From Streptococcus mitis (lineage in GTDB: Bacteria > Bacillota > Bacilli > Lactobacillales > Streptococcaceae), in NCBI RefSeq assembly GCF_009496285.1, contig NZ_WIJK01000026.1:1-25606 (forward strand): a stretch of 25,606 nucleotides of DNA. Reading direction: 5' to 3'. The notes beneath the pieces were generated by a model. That model was not told where the DNA came from. It did not search any database and worked only from the letters and a program-made list of their open reading frames with translations. Below, one piece after another: positions 8,747-18,603 of this stretch. The position numbers were made by a program, and so were the translations under genes. The first letter of the stretch is position 1. Every line of letters begins with the position of its first letter.

Positions 8747-9754
8747 ATGAAAATTAATATTACAAATATTTACGGTATGTCTGGTCAAAGTACAGCCTTG
8801 ATCGCCCAGAATGAGACCGTTAAAATTGCAAAAAAGTTAGACTTTCACGAGCTTAGCTTTTACTTTTACAATATCTATAGTGATAGCCAAGGCGAGTTGA
8901 ATAGCCGTTTAGATGGTGTTTTAGCTAAGCTGGGTTATGGGGATATCGTTGTTTATCAATCTCCTACATGGAATGGTAGGGAGTATGACCAGGCCTTTAT
9001 CAGGAAATGTAAGATTTTAAACACGAAAATCATTACCTTTATCCATGACGTGCCACCCCTTATGTTTCCATCCAATTATTACTTAATGCCTGAGTACATT
9101 GAGATGTACAACCAATCAGATCTAGTAGTTGTTCCTTCGGAAAACATGAAAGAACGGCTGATTCAGGAAGGATTGACAGTTCAAAAGATTATTATCCAAG
9201 GCATGTGGGATCATGTTCATGACTATCCTTTGAGACAGCCTACTTTTCAGAAAAAACTATCTTTTGCGGGTAGTGTAGAACGTTTTGAACACTTATCCAA
9301 CTGGGCTTACTCAACCCCACTCGATATTTTTTCCGAGTCTAATCAGGAGAATCATAATCCAAGTGTTTCCTTTAAAGGGTGGAAAACAGATCCAGAGTTG
9401 CTTTTTGCTTTGTCAGAGGGGGGCTTTGGCTTAGTGTGGGGAACAAGTGAAAATCCAGCTGAAGAGGCAGATTACTATCGCTTGAATATCTCTCATAAAG
9501 TTAGCACTTATCTTGCAGCAGGAATTCCAGTAGTAGTACCATCCTATCTCTCAAATGCCAGTTTCATAAAGGAAAAAGGCTTAGGTTATGTAGTAGATAG
9601 TTTGGAAGAAGCCAGTCGCCTTGTAGAGGGAACGACAGTAGAAGCTTATCAACAAATGGTTGAAAATGTATATAAAGTGAGTTATGCCTTGAAACAAGGT
9701 TACTTTACAAAAAAACTATTGATTGATGCAGTGATGCAGGTTTTGGATGTTTAG
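8747..9754 (+). CDS. gtf3: Gtf3, glucosyltransferase for the second sugar of the SRR glycan
   Basis: 335 residues, a GT-B type cytoplasmic enzyme of the Gtf3 (formerly Nss) family. It transfers glucose from UDP-glucose onto GlcNAc already attached to the SRR adhesin. Supporting features are the N-terminal MKINITNIYGMSGQS stretch, the IHDVPPLMF segment, and a C-terminal nucleotide-binding region around LNISHKVSTYLAAGIPVVVP. The length is normal for the family. It is the last of the decorating genes and sits just upstream of secY2, its usual place. The ribosome site is weak (TTAGAGATTC before ATG 8747). Confidence 0.92.
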   Translation: MKINITNIYGMSGQSTALIAQNETVKIAKKLDFHELSFYFYNIYSDSQGELNSRLDGVLAKLGYGDIVVYQSPTWNGREYDQAFIRKCKILNTKIITFIHDVPPLMFPSNYYLMPEYIEMYNQSDLVVVPSENMKERLIQEGLTVQKIIIQGMWDHVHDYPLRQPTFQKKLSFAGSVERFEHLSNWAYSTPLDIFSESNQENHNPSVSFKGWKTDPELLFALSEGGFGLVWGTSENPAEEADYYRLNISHKVSTYLAAGIPVVVPSYLSNASFIKEKGLGYVVDSLEEASRLVEGTTVEAYQQMVENVYKVSYALKQGYFTKKLLIDAVMQVLDV

Positions 9755-9774
9755 AATAGAATAGTTATGGATTG

Positions 9775-9812
9775 CCCTCATCTATTAGGATGAGGGAATG
9801 CCATTATTGGCA
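9775..9812. other. Twin hairpins between gtf3 and secY2
   Basis: A perfect 8-bp stem, CCCTCATC (9775-9782) with GATGAGGG (9789-9796), loop TATTAG. A second small hairpin, TGCCA-TTAT-TGGCA (9799-9812), follows at once. Neither has a T-run after it, so this is not a standard terminator. It may be a processing or attenuation site separating the variable genes from the export core. Confidence 0.5.
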
Positions 9813-9881
9813 AAAGATTAATTTATAGATTCAGCTATGTTTATCAAAATATCCCATCAATCGAATAAGTAGGAGAAAAAA

Positions 9882-11111
9882 TTGAAGATAAAATTGACAT
9901 CAGTCGTTGTGAAACGGGTCCTGTGGACAATTTCTTTCTTATTCATTTACGTTTTAGGAAGCAGAATGACCCTTCCCTTTGTAAACGTTAATGACACGAG
10001 TTTTTTGGGTGGAACTGCTGCTTTCTTAGCCTTTTCTACTGCTATGACAGGTGGCAACCTTCGGAGCCTTTCCTTATTTTCAGTTGGACTATCTCCATGG
10101 ATGTCGGCGATGATTTTATGGCAGATGTTTAGTATGTCTAAGAAACTAGGTTTTCAAAATTTACCAATTGAAATTCAAGATCGTGGGAAAATGATTCTAA
10201 CGTTTGTTATTGCTTTAATCCAAGCATTAGCCATTACTCTAAATCTCCCCATTCAGTCTGGGGTGAATTATGGGCTAGTCTTGACTATGAATGTTCTACT
10301 CTTGATTGCGGGCACCTTTTTCTTAGTCTGGTTATCGGATTTGAATTCTTTGTTTGGTGTCGGAGGGTCTCTAGTTATCTTGATGTCAAGTATGGTGTCA
10401 AGTATGCCACAAAACATCTTAAAAAGCATCAAGGAGTTACAAGTTGGCCCCTTATTGATTGTGGCTCTTTTGCTGCTCTCAATGGTATTTTTAGCGATTG
10501 CAGTTAGAGTTCAGAGAGCTCGTTATCGAATTCTGGTAAATAAGATTATGATCCACAATCGCTTTAAACGTTATTCTTATTTGGATATTTTGCTGAATCC
10601 AGCTGGAGGAATGCCCTTTATGTATGCCATGTCCTTGGTATCCATCCCACAATATAGCTTGTTGCTTCTTCAAATGGTTTTGCCGAAAGAATCGTGGATT
10701 GGAGAGTGGATTAGCCGCTTTGCAATTGGTCAGCCAATTTGGGTCTTCACTTATATTGTTGTTTTATTTATATTAGGAATTGCGTTTGCATTTGTAAATA
10801 TGAATAGTGAAGAAATTGCTGAGAGAATGAAAAAATCTGGAGAATATATTTATAATATCTATCCTGGAGAAGATACTAGTCGTTATCTCGGAAAATTGAT
10901 ATTTCGTTTTGCAATCATTGGGTCTATCTATATCGTATTTATGGCAGGATTTCCAATGTTGATTGTCTTATATGATCCGCGCTATATGCAACTGAGTATG
11001 CTTTCAGGTTTATTTTTGATTTTTAATGGAATGGTGTTTAATATCAAGGAAGAAATCGATGCCTTGACATTAAACGAGAATTATCGACCACTCTTAGAAA
11101 TCGATTCATAA
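9882..11111 (+). CDS. secY2: SecY2, accessory Sec channel
   Basis: 409 residues, strongly hydrophobic, with about ten membrane segments spread across the length, as in SecY. It forms the membrane channel dedicated to the glycosylated SRR adhesin. It is shorter than housekeeping SecY and has reduced cytoplasmic loops, as is normal for SecY2. It starts with TTG at 9882 ([10 protein letters not shown]...), supported by AGGAG at 9871-9875 and the absence of a nearby ATG. Asp1 follows after 15 bases. The upstream 127-bp gap is the widest inside the cluster, so an internal promoter is possible, though I see no good one. Confidence 0.95.
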   Translation: MKIKLTSVVVKRVLWTISFLFIYVLGSRMTLPFVNVNDTSFLGGTAAFLAFSTAMTGGNLRSLSLFSVGLSPWMSAMILWQMFSMSKKLGFQNLPIEIQDRGKMILTFVIALIQALAITLNLPIQSGVNYGLVLTMNVLLLIAGTFFLVWLSDLNSLFGVGGSLVILMSSMVSSMPQNILKSIKELQVGPLLIVALLLLSMVFLAIAVRVQRARYRILVNKIMIHNRFKRYSYLDILLNPAGGMPFMYAMSLVSIPQYSLLLLQMVLPKESWIGEWISRFAIGQPIWVFTYIVVLFILGIAFAFVNMNSEEIAERMKKSGEYIYNIYPGEDTSRYLGKLIFRFAIIGSIYIVFMAGFPMLIVLYDPRYMQLSMLSGLFLIFNGMVFNIKEEIDALTLNENYRPLLEIDS

Positions 11112-11126
11112 TTGTGAGGAGAAGCT

Positions 11127-12701
11127 ATGTATTATTTCATTCCTTTTTTGGAGCGCAACAATCCATCATGGCAAGCAAATATTGTGCCTTGGTATAGGAC
11201 TCCTTATCGCTTAGAATTTGATGATATCTTACACCAAATTCGGATTTTTAAACGCCAAGAATTAGAATCTAAGATGCTATGGTTGACTTATCATCCTCAT
11301 CTACGTTATTTGTTACACAGACAAGATTTGTTGGAGTCGGATGTTTTCTCCGTTTTTGATGCTATTCAAAACATTGAAAATGAGGAGATGCATCCTTTAC
11401 AATTAAAGGATTTAGCATGGGATGAAGATTGTGATTTTATCTATACTCCTTTTGTAGTTGTAGTTAAGCAACAAGGAGAACTCTATGCTGAAATTGAATA
11501 TGGTTCAGAAGGCTTTATCAGCTACATCACGTATTTTAAGGATAACCAAGTTGATTTTATTTGTTATTTTGATGATCGTGGCTTTTTATCTAGTCTTGTA
11601 GAGTTTAAGGATCAGAAGCCAGCTACTCGCTATTATTATAATGCAAAAGGCCAGTGGCAACTTAGGGAAAACTTGCAGGGGGAAGAGTCAATTGTAAAGG
11701 TAAACCCAGCGCTAAGCTATCGTTTTGAAAAATTAGCTTATGAGAGTATAGATGAAGTTATTTGGGAATTCTTAACAAAATTTTTAAATCAAGACTATCA
11801 AGTTGGAGATTCATTTGTTTTGGCAGCTAATACCAAGTTTCAAGATCAATTGTTAGAAAAATTACCAAAAGAAGCTCCTAAAATTATAAGTTTCTTTATT
11901 GAAAGAAATCAAGCAGATGATTTACAAACTCATTGCCAGGTAGTAGAACAGTCTAGAATGTTGATTAGTGATCGGAAAGATTTTCTTGAGCGATTACAAG
12001 AGACCTATCCCCAATTTGCTTCTAAAATGCATCATTTACCGTCATTTGATACGCGCTTAAAATTAGGGATTAGCCAACGATTAAAAGAATCAAAAATTTA
12101 TGTCCAATTAGATATACAGATGCAACAAGATCCAGAAGTCCTGTATGAAATCATGCATTTTGTTTCGAAAAATCCCTTGACAGAGGTTGTTTTTTCAGTA
12201 TTCAATGCAGAAGGTTATCAAATTGAAGCTTTGCAGGAGCAACTCGATTCGCTCATTCTTGAACGTCTTAACCTAAGAGATCTGTTAAAGGATTCTGTGG
12301 TATCTGATGCAGAAAATACATTAGAAGAAAATACCAGAGATGATTATCGCTTTAAGATTATCAATCTAAATGATGAGATGGGCTTAATTCGTGAGTTAGA
12401 GTATACTCGTTTAATTGTTGATTTGAATCCAGTCGCTAATATTTACACACAGATTGCAGGGATTAGCGCAGGAATCCCTCAAATCAACCGACACGAGTCA
12501 GAATATGTTACCCATTTACAAAATGGGTATATCCTATCGGATTTATCGGAGTTTAGTAAAGCTGGGCACTATTTCTTAGATACCCTGAAACATTGGAATC
12601 AAGCCTTAATTTATTCAATTGATAAGATTCGACAAAATACAGGTGATCAATTTGTAGATAAGTGGGAAAAATGGTTAGAGGAGGCAAAGGGTGAGCAATA
12701 A
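11127..12701 (+). CDS. asp1: Asp1, accessory Sec protein (GT-B-like chaperone)
   Basis: 524 residues. Asp1 works with Asp2 and Asp3 in a cytoplasmic complex that escorts the SRR adhesin to SecA2. Asp1 is known to have a GT-B-like fold without proven transferase activity. Here residues about 110-200 look like the extended beta-sheet domain seen in GtfA and GtfB (repeated FDDRGFLSSLVEF and YYYNAKGQW type strands). Near the C-terminus, LIVDLNP followed by AGIPQINRHES mirrors the YLDIN / LVLAFEETAH pattern of GtfB. The start ATG has GAGGAG just upstream. The end overlaps asp2 by 11 bases. Confidence 0.93.
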   Translation: MYYFIPFLERNNPSWQANIVPWYRTPYRLEFDDILHQIRIFKRQELESKMLWLTYHPHLRYLLHRQDLLESDVFSVFDAIQNIENEEMHPLQLKDLAWDEDCDFIYTPFVVVVKQQGELYAEIEYGSEGFISYITYFKDNQVDFICYFDDRGFLSSLVEFKDQKPATRYYYNAKGQWQLRENLQGEESIVKVNPALSYRFEKLAYESIDEVIWEFLTKFLNQDYQVGDSFVLAANTKFQDQLLEKLPKEAPKIISFFIERNQADDLQTHCQVVEQSRMLISDRKDFLERLQETYPQFASKMHHLPSFDTRLKLGISQRLKESKIYVQLDIQMQQDPEVLYEIMHFVSKNPLTEVVFSVFNAEGYQIEALQEQLDSLILERLNLRDLLKDSVVSDAENTLEENTRDDYRFKIINLNDEMGLIRELEYTRLIVDLNPVANIYTQIAGISAGIPQINRHESEYVTHLQNGYILSDLSEFSKAGHYFLDTLKHWNQALIYSIDKIRQNTGDQFVDKWEKWLEEAKGEQ

Positions 12702-14223
12702 ATTACAGATTTTGCAGATAGGTAGCAGAAACTGGAGCCATATCTATGAGCTTCCTGAAAATATGGACTGGCATTTCTTTTGGCCGAGATCAACGACTGC
12801 CATAAAGAAGGTCATGAAAATGGAAGGCTTAAGAACTTTTTCAGCTATTTTGGTTGAAAATCCTGAACATTTATCGGATTTGATTCCTTTGATCAGAAAG
12901 CTGACTCCTTATACGATTTTCTACCCTGATACAGATAAGCCTCAATCAAAAGATGTTCAAGATTTTTTGAAAAAAACCTGTGCTCAAGCAACAGATTTTT
13001 CAAACCCATCAGAACTTTTGCGACTCTTATCTAAGGCCCTGTTTAGAGGGCAGTATGGAGATAAGTTAGTTCCAATTGATATGATTGTCAATCCTGCTTT
13101 TACGGGAAAGGTTCGATATAACGGTTATGAAAATCTAGAACTCCTAGGAAAGTATGGTCAAGACTTTCGCCCCTTAATTAGTTGGAAGTATAATATTCGA
13201 GCTAGCGAATTTAACCCAGTCGAACTTTGGCTCGAATATGAGAAAGATTGGACTTGTGATATTCGTCTGATTGTTCGAAATATCCAAGATGGCTCCACTG
13301 CTAACTTTGTTAAAGAACGAGTTTTCACAGTTGAAGATATGAAGTCTGCCCTTGTACTGGATGATGACTTTTCTTCATTTATCAGTATCTCTTTAGAAGC
13401 TAGAGGAGCAGGATGTCTGAAAATAGGAGCTCTTCACCAGCGTTTGACGCGCTACCAATTTGGTAAATATGTTCTTGGTGGGGGAATCATTCATAATGAA
13501 AAGCGTGAGGAAATCAATTACTTTTTCTATCCAGGAGACTTTAAGCCACCGTTGAATATCTACTTTTCTGGTTATCGTCGAGCGGAAGGATTTGAGGGAT
13601 TTGGAATGATGAGATCCTTTGGGACACCTTTCCTTCTTTTTCAAGATCCTCGGATAGATGGAGGAGCTTTTTACTTGGGTGATCAGAGTATCGAAAATGG
13701 TGTTCGAAATGTCATTCAAGAACATTTAGATTTGTTAGGATTCTCAAATAAGGAACTCATCCTTTCGGGCATGTCCATGGGAACTTATGGAGCTATGTAT
13801 TACAGTTCTTTCTTTGAACCTAAAGCTGTTATCGTTTCAAAACCCTTGACCAATCTTGGCTTGATAGCAGAGAGAGGCAGACTTGAGGCACCTGGGCTTT
13901 TCCCAACCGCCTTTGATATCTTACGTCATCATTCTAAAGGGGATGCTAGTATAGATGCTATGAGATCCTTGGATGATCGTTTTTGGACCCCTTTTAAACA
14001 GGCAGATTTTAGTCAAACAATCTTTGGTCTCTCTTATATGAAAGAGGAAGACTATGATCCACGTGCCTATGATGACTTAGTAGAGGCCCTTTATCATACG
14101 GGTGCTCGTATCATGGTCAAGGGCACCTCAGGTCGCCACAATGACGATAGTAGTACCAGTACTGCGTGGTTCAAGAATTTTTATAAGATGATTTTAGAGC
14201 AGGATTTTGGGAGAAAGTTTTAA
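12691..14223 (+). CDS. asp2: Asp2, accessory Sec protein and GlcNAc O-acetyltransferase
   Basis: 510 residues. The C-terminal half has an alpha/beta-hydrolase layout with nucleophile Ser362 in GMSMG, acidic residues at 452-453 (KEED) and His483 in GRHND. This fits the Ser-Glu-His triad shown in S. gordonii Asp2, which O-acetylates GlcNAc on the adhesin and is also needed for export. All three positions are intact, so both jobs should work. It starts with GTG at 12691 inside the end of asp1, with GAGGAGG just upstream at 12678-12684. The next gene begins on the last base of its stop codon, which implies coupled translation. Confidence 0.94.
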   Translation: MSNKLQILQIGSRNWSHIYELPENMDWHFFWPRSTTAIKKVMKMEGLRTFSAILVENPEHLSDLIPLIRKLTPYTIFYPDTDKPQSKDVQDFLKKTCAQATDFSNPSELLRLLSKALFRGQYGDKLVPIDMIVNPAFTGKVRYNGYENLELLGKYGQDFRPLISWKYNIRASEFNPVELWLEYEKDWTCDIRLIVRNIQDGSTANFVKERVFTVEDMKSALVLDDDFSSFISISLEARGAGCLKIGALHQRLTRYQFGKYVLGGGIIHNEKREEINYFFYPGDFKPPLNIYFSGYRRAEGFEGFGMMRSFGTPFLLFQDPRIDGGAFYLGDQSIENGVRNVIQEHLDLLGFSNKELILSGMSMGTYGAMYYSSFFEPKAVIVSKPLTNLGLIAERGRLEAPGLFPTAFDILRHHSKGDASIDAMRSLDDRFWTPFKQADFSQTIFGLSYMKEEDYDPRAYDDLVEALYHTGARIMVKGTSGRHNDDSSTSTAWFKNFYKMILEQDFGRKF

Positions 14224-14708
14224 TGATGTTCAAACGGCATAAAGAAATATACTGGGGAGAGTTTAAAGGAGGAAGTTCAGGGGATAGTAGGCAAAATACA
14301 TTTTTGTTTGGTTCTATTGTCCTCTATCATTCAAGAGACCATGTTTATCTGGAAAATGATATGGTGAATTCTGGTACTATGATTCATGAGTGGACCTCAA
14401 GTTTTAACTTTCAAGGAAATCGCTTAACCCCAACCTTACCTCTTTTAAAAAGGGGATATCGTTACCGTTTGTCTAGTCGTATGACTGTGCAACCTCAAAA
14501 TGGTTTATACTTTAGGCTCATCTTTATGGATCGTTATGATAAGCAGGTTGGTCAAGTGATTGAAAAAGACTTGGATTTCACCTTTACCTATCCAGAAGAA
14601 GCCTATCATTACAGAGTACAGCTGTTGAGTGCAGGATTTCAAGCAGTTGACTTTCATTCATTTTCAATAGAAGAGGACGATTCTGAGCAAGATGTGGAAC
14701 AAGAATAG
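14223..14708 (+). CDS. asp3: Asp3, accessory Sec protein
   Basis: 161 residues, no membrane segment, no signal peptide. Its beta-rich sequence and position between asp2 and secA2 mark it as Asp3, the partner that holds Asp1 and Asp2 together and binds the adhesin. Its ATG shares one base with the asp2 stop (TAATG). A second ATG follows directly at 14226 and could serve instead. The end is very acidic ([12 protein letters not shown]) and overlaps secA2 by 17 bases. Confidence 0.92.
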   Translation: MMFKRHKEIYWGEFKGGSSGDSRQNTFLFGSIVLYHSRDHVYLENDMVNSGTMIHEWTSSFNFQGNRLTPTLPLLKRGYRYRLSSRMTVQPQNGLYFRLIFMDRYDKQVGQVIEKDLDFTFTYPEEAYHYRVQLLSAGFQAVDFHSFSIEEDDSEQDVEQE

Positions 14709-17070
14709 ACAATTGAGCAAGGTGAAAAAAATCTTGCATCAAATCAATCTAAAAAAAGAAGAGATGGCCTCGCTAACAGATGATGAATTAGCAGGTAAAA
14801 CTCAAGAATTTAAAGATAGAATTGCTGCTGGAGAAAGCTTAGACGATCTTTTAGTGGAAGCTTTTGCAGTTGTACGTGAAGCCGATAAGCGGATCCTAGG
14901 AATGTTTCCCTATGATGTACAGGTCATGGGTGGGATTGTCATCCACCAAGGGAATGTTGCGGAGATGAATACAGGTGAAGGTAAAACCTTGACCGCTACG
15001 ATGCCAGTCTATCTCAATGCCTTATCGGGAAAAGGTGTTATGCTGGTGACGACTAACGACTATCTTGCCAAGCGTGATGCAGAGGAGATGGGACAAGTCT
15101 ATGAGTTCTTAGGTTTGACCATTCGCATTCCCTTTTCTGAAGACGAGGATGAAGAGTTAACGCCTGAAGATAAGCGGGAAATTTATAGTGCGGATATTGT
15201 TTATACGACAAACAGTGGTCTTGGTTTTGACTACTTGATTGATAATCTAGCCTCTAGTGAAGATAAAAAGTACATGCCAGAATTTAACTTTGTTATCGTA
15301 GATGAGGTAGATTCAGTCTTGCTGGATAGTGCTCAAACTCCCTTGGTCATTTCAGGTTCTCCTAGGGTTCAATCCAATTTTTATGGAATTATTGACACCT
15401 TGATGACAACTCTAGTTGAGGGTCAAGACTATATCTTTAAAGAAGAGAAAAAAGAAGTCTGGCTCACTACTAAGGGCGCTCAAACTGCGGAGAGCTTTTT
15501 AGGTATTGATAACCTCTATTCTGAAGAACATGGCGTACTAGCAAGACACCTGACCTTTGCTTTACGAGCTCATACCTTATTTAAAAGGGATAAAGACTAT
15601 ATCATCCGTAAGGGTGAGAAAGAGGAAGAACTCGTATTGGTAGATCAAAGTACAGGTCGTTTATTAGAAATGACCAAATTACAGGGTGGTTTACACCAAG
15701 CCATTGAGGCAAAAGAGCATGTTCCCTTGTCTGAAGAAACACGGGCGATGGCTTCCATTACCTACCAAAGCTTATTTAAGAAGTTTAAAAAAATCTCTGG
15801 GATGACTGGGACAGGAAAGGTTGCAGAGAAAGAGTTTTTAGAAACTTATGGCATGTCAGTCATTCGAATCCCTACAAATCGTCCGAATCAGCGAATTGAT
15901 TATCCAGACAATCTCTATGTTACCCTACCTGAGAAAGTGTATGCATCGCTTGCTGAGATTAAATATTATCATGAAAAGGGTAATCCTTTATTGATTTTTG
16001 TTGGATCGGTAGAAATGTCGGAACTCTACTCCTCTCTATTATTACGTGAAGGAATTGCTCATAACGTTTTAAATGCCCATAATGCAGCGCGTGAAGCTCA
16101 GATGATTGCAGAGTCAGGTCGTATGGGAGCCGTGACAGTTGCGACTTCTATGGCTGGCCGTGGGACTGATATTAAGCTTGGTCCAGGAGTTGCTGAACTG
16201 GGTGGTCTAGTTGTCATTGGTACAGAACGGATGGATAGTAAACGTATTGACTTACAGATTAGAGGACGTTCTGGTCGACAGGGAGATCCTGGCTTGTCGA
16301 AATTTTTTGTCTCACTGGAAGATGATGTGATCAAGAAGTATGGACCTTCTTGGGTCCATAAGATGTATAAGGACTATACAGTAAATAAACAGATAAGCCC
16401 AGAACTTTTAGAAGGAAGACGCTATCGGAAATTAGTAGAAAAAGCGCAGAAGGCAAGCGATAGCGCTGCTAGATCATCAAGAAGGCAAACCTTAGAGTAT
16501 GCTGAGAGTATGAATATTCAAAGAGAGATGGTCTATAGTCAAAGAAATCGCTTGATTGATGGAACCGAGGATCTTGATGGTTTTGTTGTAGATGTTCTGG
16601 ATGAGTTCGTAAGAAAAAGCTTGGCAGAAGAACCCTTTGAAAGTAGAGAAGAACTGTATCATTTTATCGTTAAAAATATTAGTTTTCTTTACCATGCAGT
16701 TCCGCAAGAGTTAGATCTGACGGATAAGGATGCAATCAAGCTAGTTCTGGAGACAACCGTTCAAAAGAGTCTACAAGAGAAACGAACGATTCTGGAAACT
16801 CATGACTTCTTTTCAGATTTTCAGCGTTTAGCATTGCTAAAAGCAATAGATGATAACTGGGTAGAGCAGGTAGACTACCTGCAACAATTGAGTCTAGCAA
16901 TCGGTGGGCAATCAGCTGCTCAAAAGAATCCTATTGTCGAGTATTATCAAGAAGCCTATCATGGATTTGAAGAGATGAAAAGGCAGGTCAAGAAGGATAT
17001 GGTTCGAAATCTTCTATTGAGTCGAGTAGACATTTCACCTGATGGGGAAATTATGGCTTATTTTCCATAA
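14692..17070 (+). CDS. secA2: SecA2, accessory Sec ATPase
   Basis: 792 residues. DEAD-type translocation motor. Walker A GEGKT at 95-99, Walker B DEVD at 204-207, helicase-type motifs GRGTDIKLG and [11 protein letters not shown] in the second motor half, and the [12 protein letters not shown] cross-linking region typical of SecA. It lacks the Cys-rich zinc tail of housekeeping SecA, as expected for the accessory form. ATG 14692 lies within asp3, so translation is coupled. It drives the adhesin through SecY2. Confidence 0.96.
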   Translation: MWNKNRQLSKVKKILHQINLKKEEMASLTDDELAGKTQEFKDRIAAGESLDDLLVEAFAVVREADKRILGMFPYDVQVMGGIVIHQGNVAEMNTGEGKTLTATMPVYLNALSGKGVMLVTTNDYLAKRDAEEMGQVYEFLGLTIRIPFSEDEDEELTPEDKREIYSADIVYTTNSGLGFDYLIDNLASSEDKKYMPEFNFVIVDEVDSVLLDSAQTPLVISGSPRVQSNFYGIIDTLMTTLVEGQDYIFKEEKKEVWLTTKGAQTAESFLGIDNLYSEEHGVLARHLTFALRAHTLFKRDKDYIIRKGEKEEELVLVDQSTGRLLEMTKLQGGLHQAIEAKEHVPLSEETRAMASITYQSLFKKFKKISGMTGTGKVAEKEFLETYGMSVIRIPTNRPNQRIDYPDNLYVTLPEKVYASLAEIKYYHEKGNPLLIFVGSVEMSELYSSLLLREGIAHNVLNAHNAAREAQMIAESGRMGAVTVATSMAGRGTDIKLGPGVAELGGLVVIGTERMDSKRIDLQIRGRSGRQGDPGLSKFFVSLEDDVIKKYGPSWVHKMYKDYTVNKQISPELLEGRRYRKLVEKAQKASDSAARSSRRQTLEYAESMNIQREMVYSQRNRLIDGTEDLDGFVVDVLDEFVRKSLAEEPFESREELYHFIVKNISFLYHAVPQELDLTDKDAIKLVLETTVQKSLQEKRTILETHDFFSDFQRLALLKAIDDNWVEQVDYLQQLSLAIGGQSAAQKNPIVEYYQEAYHGFEEMKRQVKKDMVRNLLLSRVDISPDGEIMAYFP

Positions 17071-17082
17071 AAAGGGGACAAT

Positions 17083-18603
17083 ATGACAATTTACAATATA
17101 AATTTAGGAATCGGCTGGGCCAGCAGTGGTGTTGAATATGCCCAAGCTTACCGTGCAGGTATTTTTCGCAGCCTAAATCTGCCGTCAAAGTTTATCTTTA
17201 CAGACATGATTTTGGGTGATAATATCCAGCACTTAACCGCAAATATCGGTTTTGATGATGATCAGGTCATCTGGCTTTACACTCACTTCACAGACATCAA
17301 GATTGCACCGACCAGTGTGACGGTAGATGATGTTTTGGCTTACTTTGAAGGTGTAGAAAGCCGTCGTGAAAGAAATGGGAAAATTGAACGAATCTTCTTC
17401 TCAGATGAGGACAAGTTTATCACTTGTTATTTAGTAGATGAGGAAAAAGATTTTGTCCAACATGTGGAGTATGTGTATGCTGGTAAGTTAATCCGCAAGG
17501 ATTACTTCTCTTACACACGCTACTGCACAGAGTATTTTGCTCCTAAAGATAATGTAGCGACACTCTACCAAAGAACCTTCTACAATGAAGATGGGACTCC
17601 AGCTTATGAGATGTTCATGAATCAAGGGACCGAGGAAGTCTACCGTTTCAAGGATCGAATCTTATACGGGAAACCCGCCTTGCTCCGTTATTTCATGCAG
17701 ACTCTTGAGTTAAATAAATCAGATCTAGTGATTTTGGATCGTGAGACAGGGATTGGTCAGGTGGTCTTTGAAGAAGCGCAGGCGGCGCATCTAGCTGTTG
17801 TCGTTCACGCTGAGCACTATAGTGAAAATGCGACCAATGATGATTATATCCTTTGGAACAACTATTATGACTACCAGTTTACCAATGCAGATAAGGTCGA
17901 TCTCTTTATTGTTTCAACGGATCGTCAAAAGGAAGTTCTAGAGCAACAGTTTGCTCACTATACCTCGCATGCTCCTAAGATTGTGACCATTCCAGTTGGA
18001 AGTGTTGACCAATTAACAAAACCACTAGAGAGTCGTAAGCCATTTTCTCTCATTACAGCTTCGCGTCTAGCTAAGGAAAAGCATATTGATTGGCTTGTCA
18101 AGGCTGTGATTGAGGCTCATAAGGAGTTGCCAGAATTAACCTTTGATATCTACGGTAGTGGTGGTGAGGAAGGACGTCTACATGAGATTATCGCTGCAGG
18201 TCAGGCAGAAGAGTATATTAAACTCAAGGGTCATGCCGAACTTTCCCAAATCTATTCACAGTATGAAGTTTATCTAACTGCTTCTACCAGTGAAGGCTTT
18301 GGGTTGACACTCATGGAAGCAATTGGTTCGGGCTTGCCATTGATTGGTTTTGATGTTCCTTATGGAAATCAAACCTTCATCGAAGATGGTGAAAATGGTT
18401 ACTTGATTCCAAGCTCATCTGACCATGTCGAAGATGAAATCAAGAAAGCTTATGCAGAAAAAATCTGCCAACTGTATTTGGAGAATCATTTGGAAGGCAT
18501 GAGAGAAAAATCTTACCAGATTGCTGAGAAATTCTTGACTCAAGAGATTTTGAACAAATGGGAAAATACAATCAAGGAGGTAGTGGATGATTCAGTTATT
18601 TGA
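17083..18603 (+). CDS. gtfA: GtfA, SRR-specific O-GlcNAc transferase, catalytic subunit
   Basis: 506 residues, GT4 family, GT-B fold. With GtfB it transfers GlcNAc from UDP-GlcNAc to Ser/Thr of the adhesin, the first sugar. It has GWASSGVEYAQ at the N-terminus, an inserted extended beta-sheet domain at about 75-200, and the E-x7-E nucleotide-sugar motif at E404/E412 within EGFGLTLMEA. The ribosome site AAAAGGGG stands before ATG 17083, 12 bases after secA2. Its end overlaps gtfB by 17 bases, which suits two subunits made in equal amounts. Confidence 0.95.
   Translation: MTIYNINLGIGWASSGVEYAQAYRAGIFRSLNLPSKFIFTDMILGDNIQHLTANIGFDDDQVIWLYTHFTDIKIAPTSVTVDDVLAYFEGVESRRERNGKIERIFFSDEDKFITCYLVDEEKDFVQHVEYVYAGKLIRKDYFSYTRYCTEYFAPKDNVATLYQRTFYNEDGTPAYEMFMNQGTEEVYRFKDRILYGKPALLRYFMQTLELNKSDLVILDRETGIGQVVFEEAQAAHLAVVVHAEHYSENATNDDYILWNNYYDYQFTNADKVDLFIVSTDRQKEVLEQQFAHYTSHAPKIVTIPVGSVDQLTKPLESRKPFSLITASRLAKEKHIDWLVKAVIEAHKELPELTFDIYGSGGEEGRLHEIIAAGQAEEYIKLKGHAELSQIYSQYEVYLTASTSEGFGLTLMEAIGSGLPLIGFDVPYGNQTFIEDGENGYLIPSSSDHVEDEIKKAYAEKICQLYLENHLEGMREKSYQIAEKFLTQEILNKWENTIKEVVDDSVI

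Noticed and set aside
9807..9841. Promoter for secY2 (TTGGCA with TATAGA or TATGTT)
   Set aside because: No pairing gives a 16-18-base spacer, so I did not list it.
13393..13725. 110-residue open frame on the minus strand inside asp2
   Set aside because: It mirrors a strong coding frame, shows no ribosome site or recognisable family, and asp2 has intact catalytic motifs over it. Other minus-strand frames in secA2, pepC and the GT genes are rejected for the same reason.
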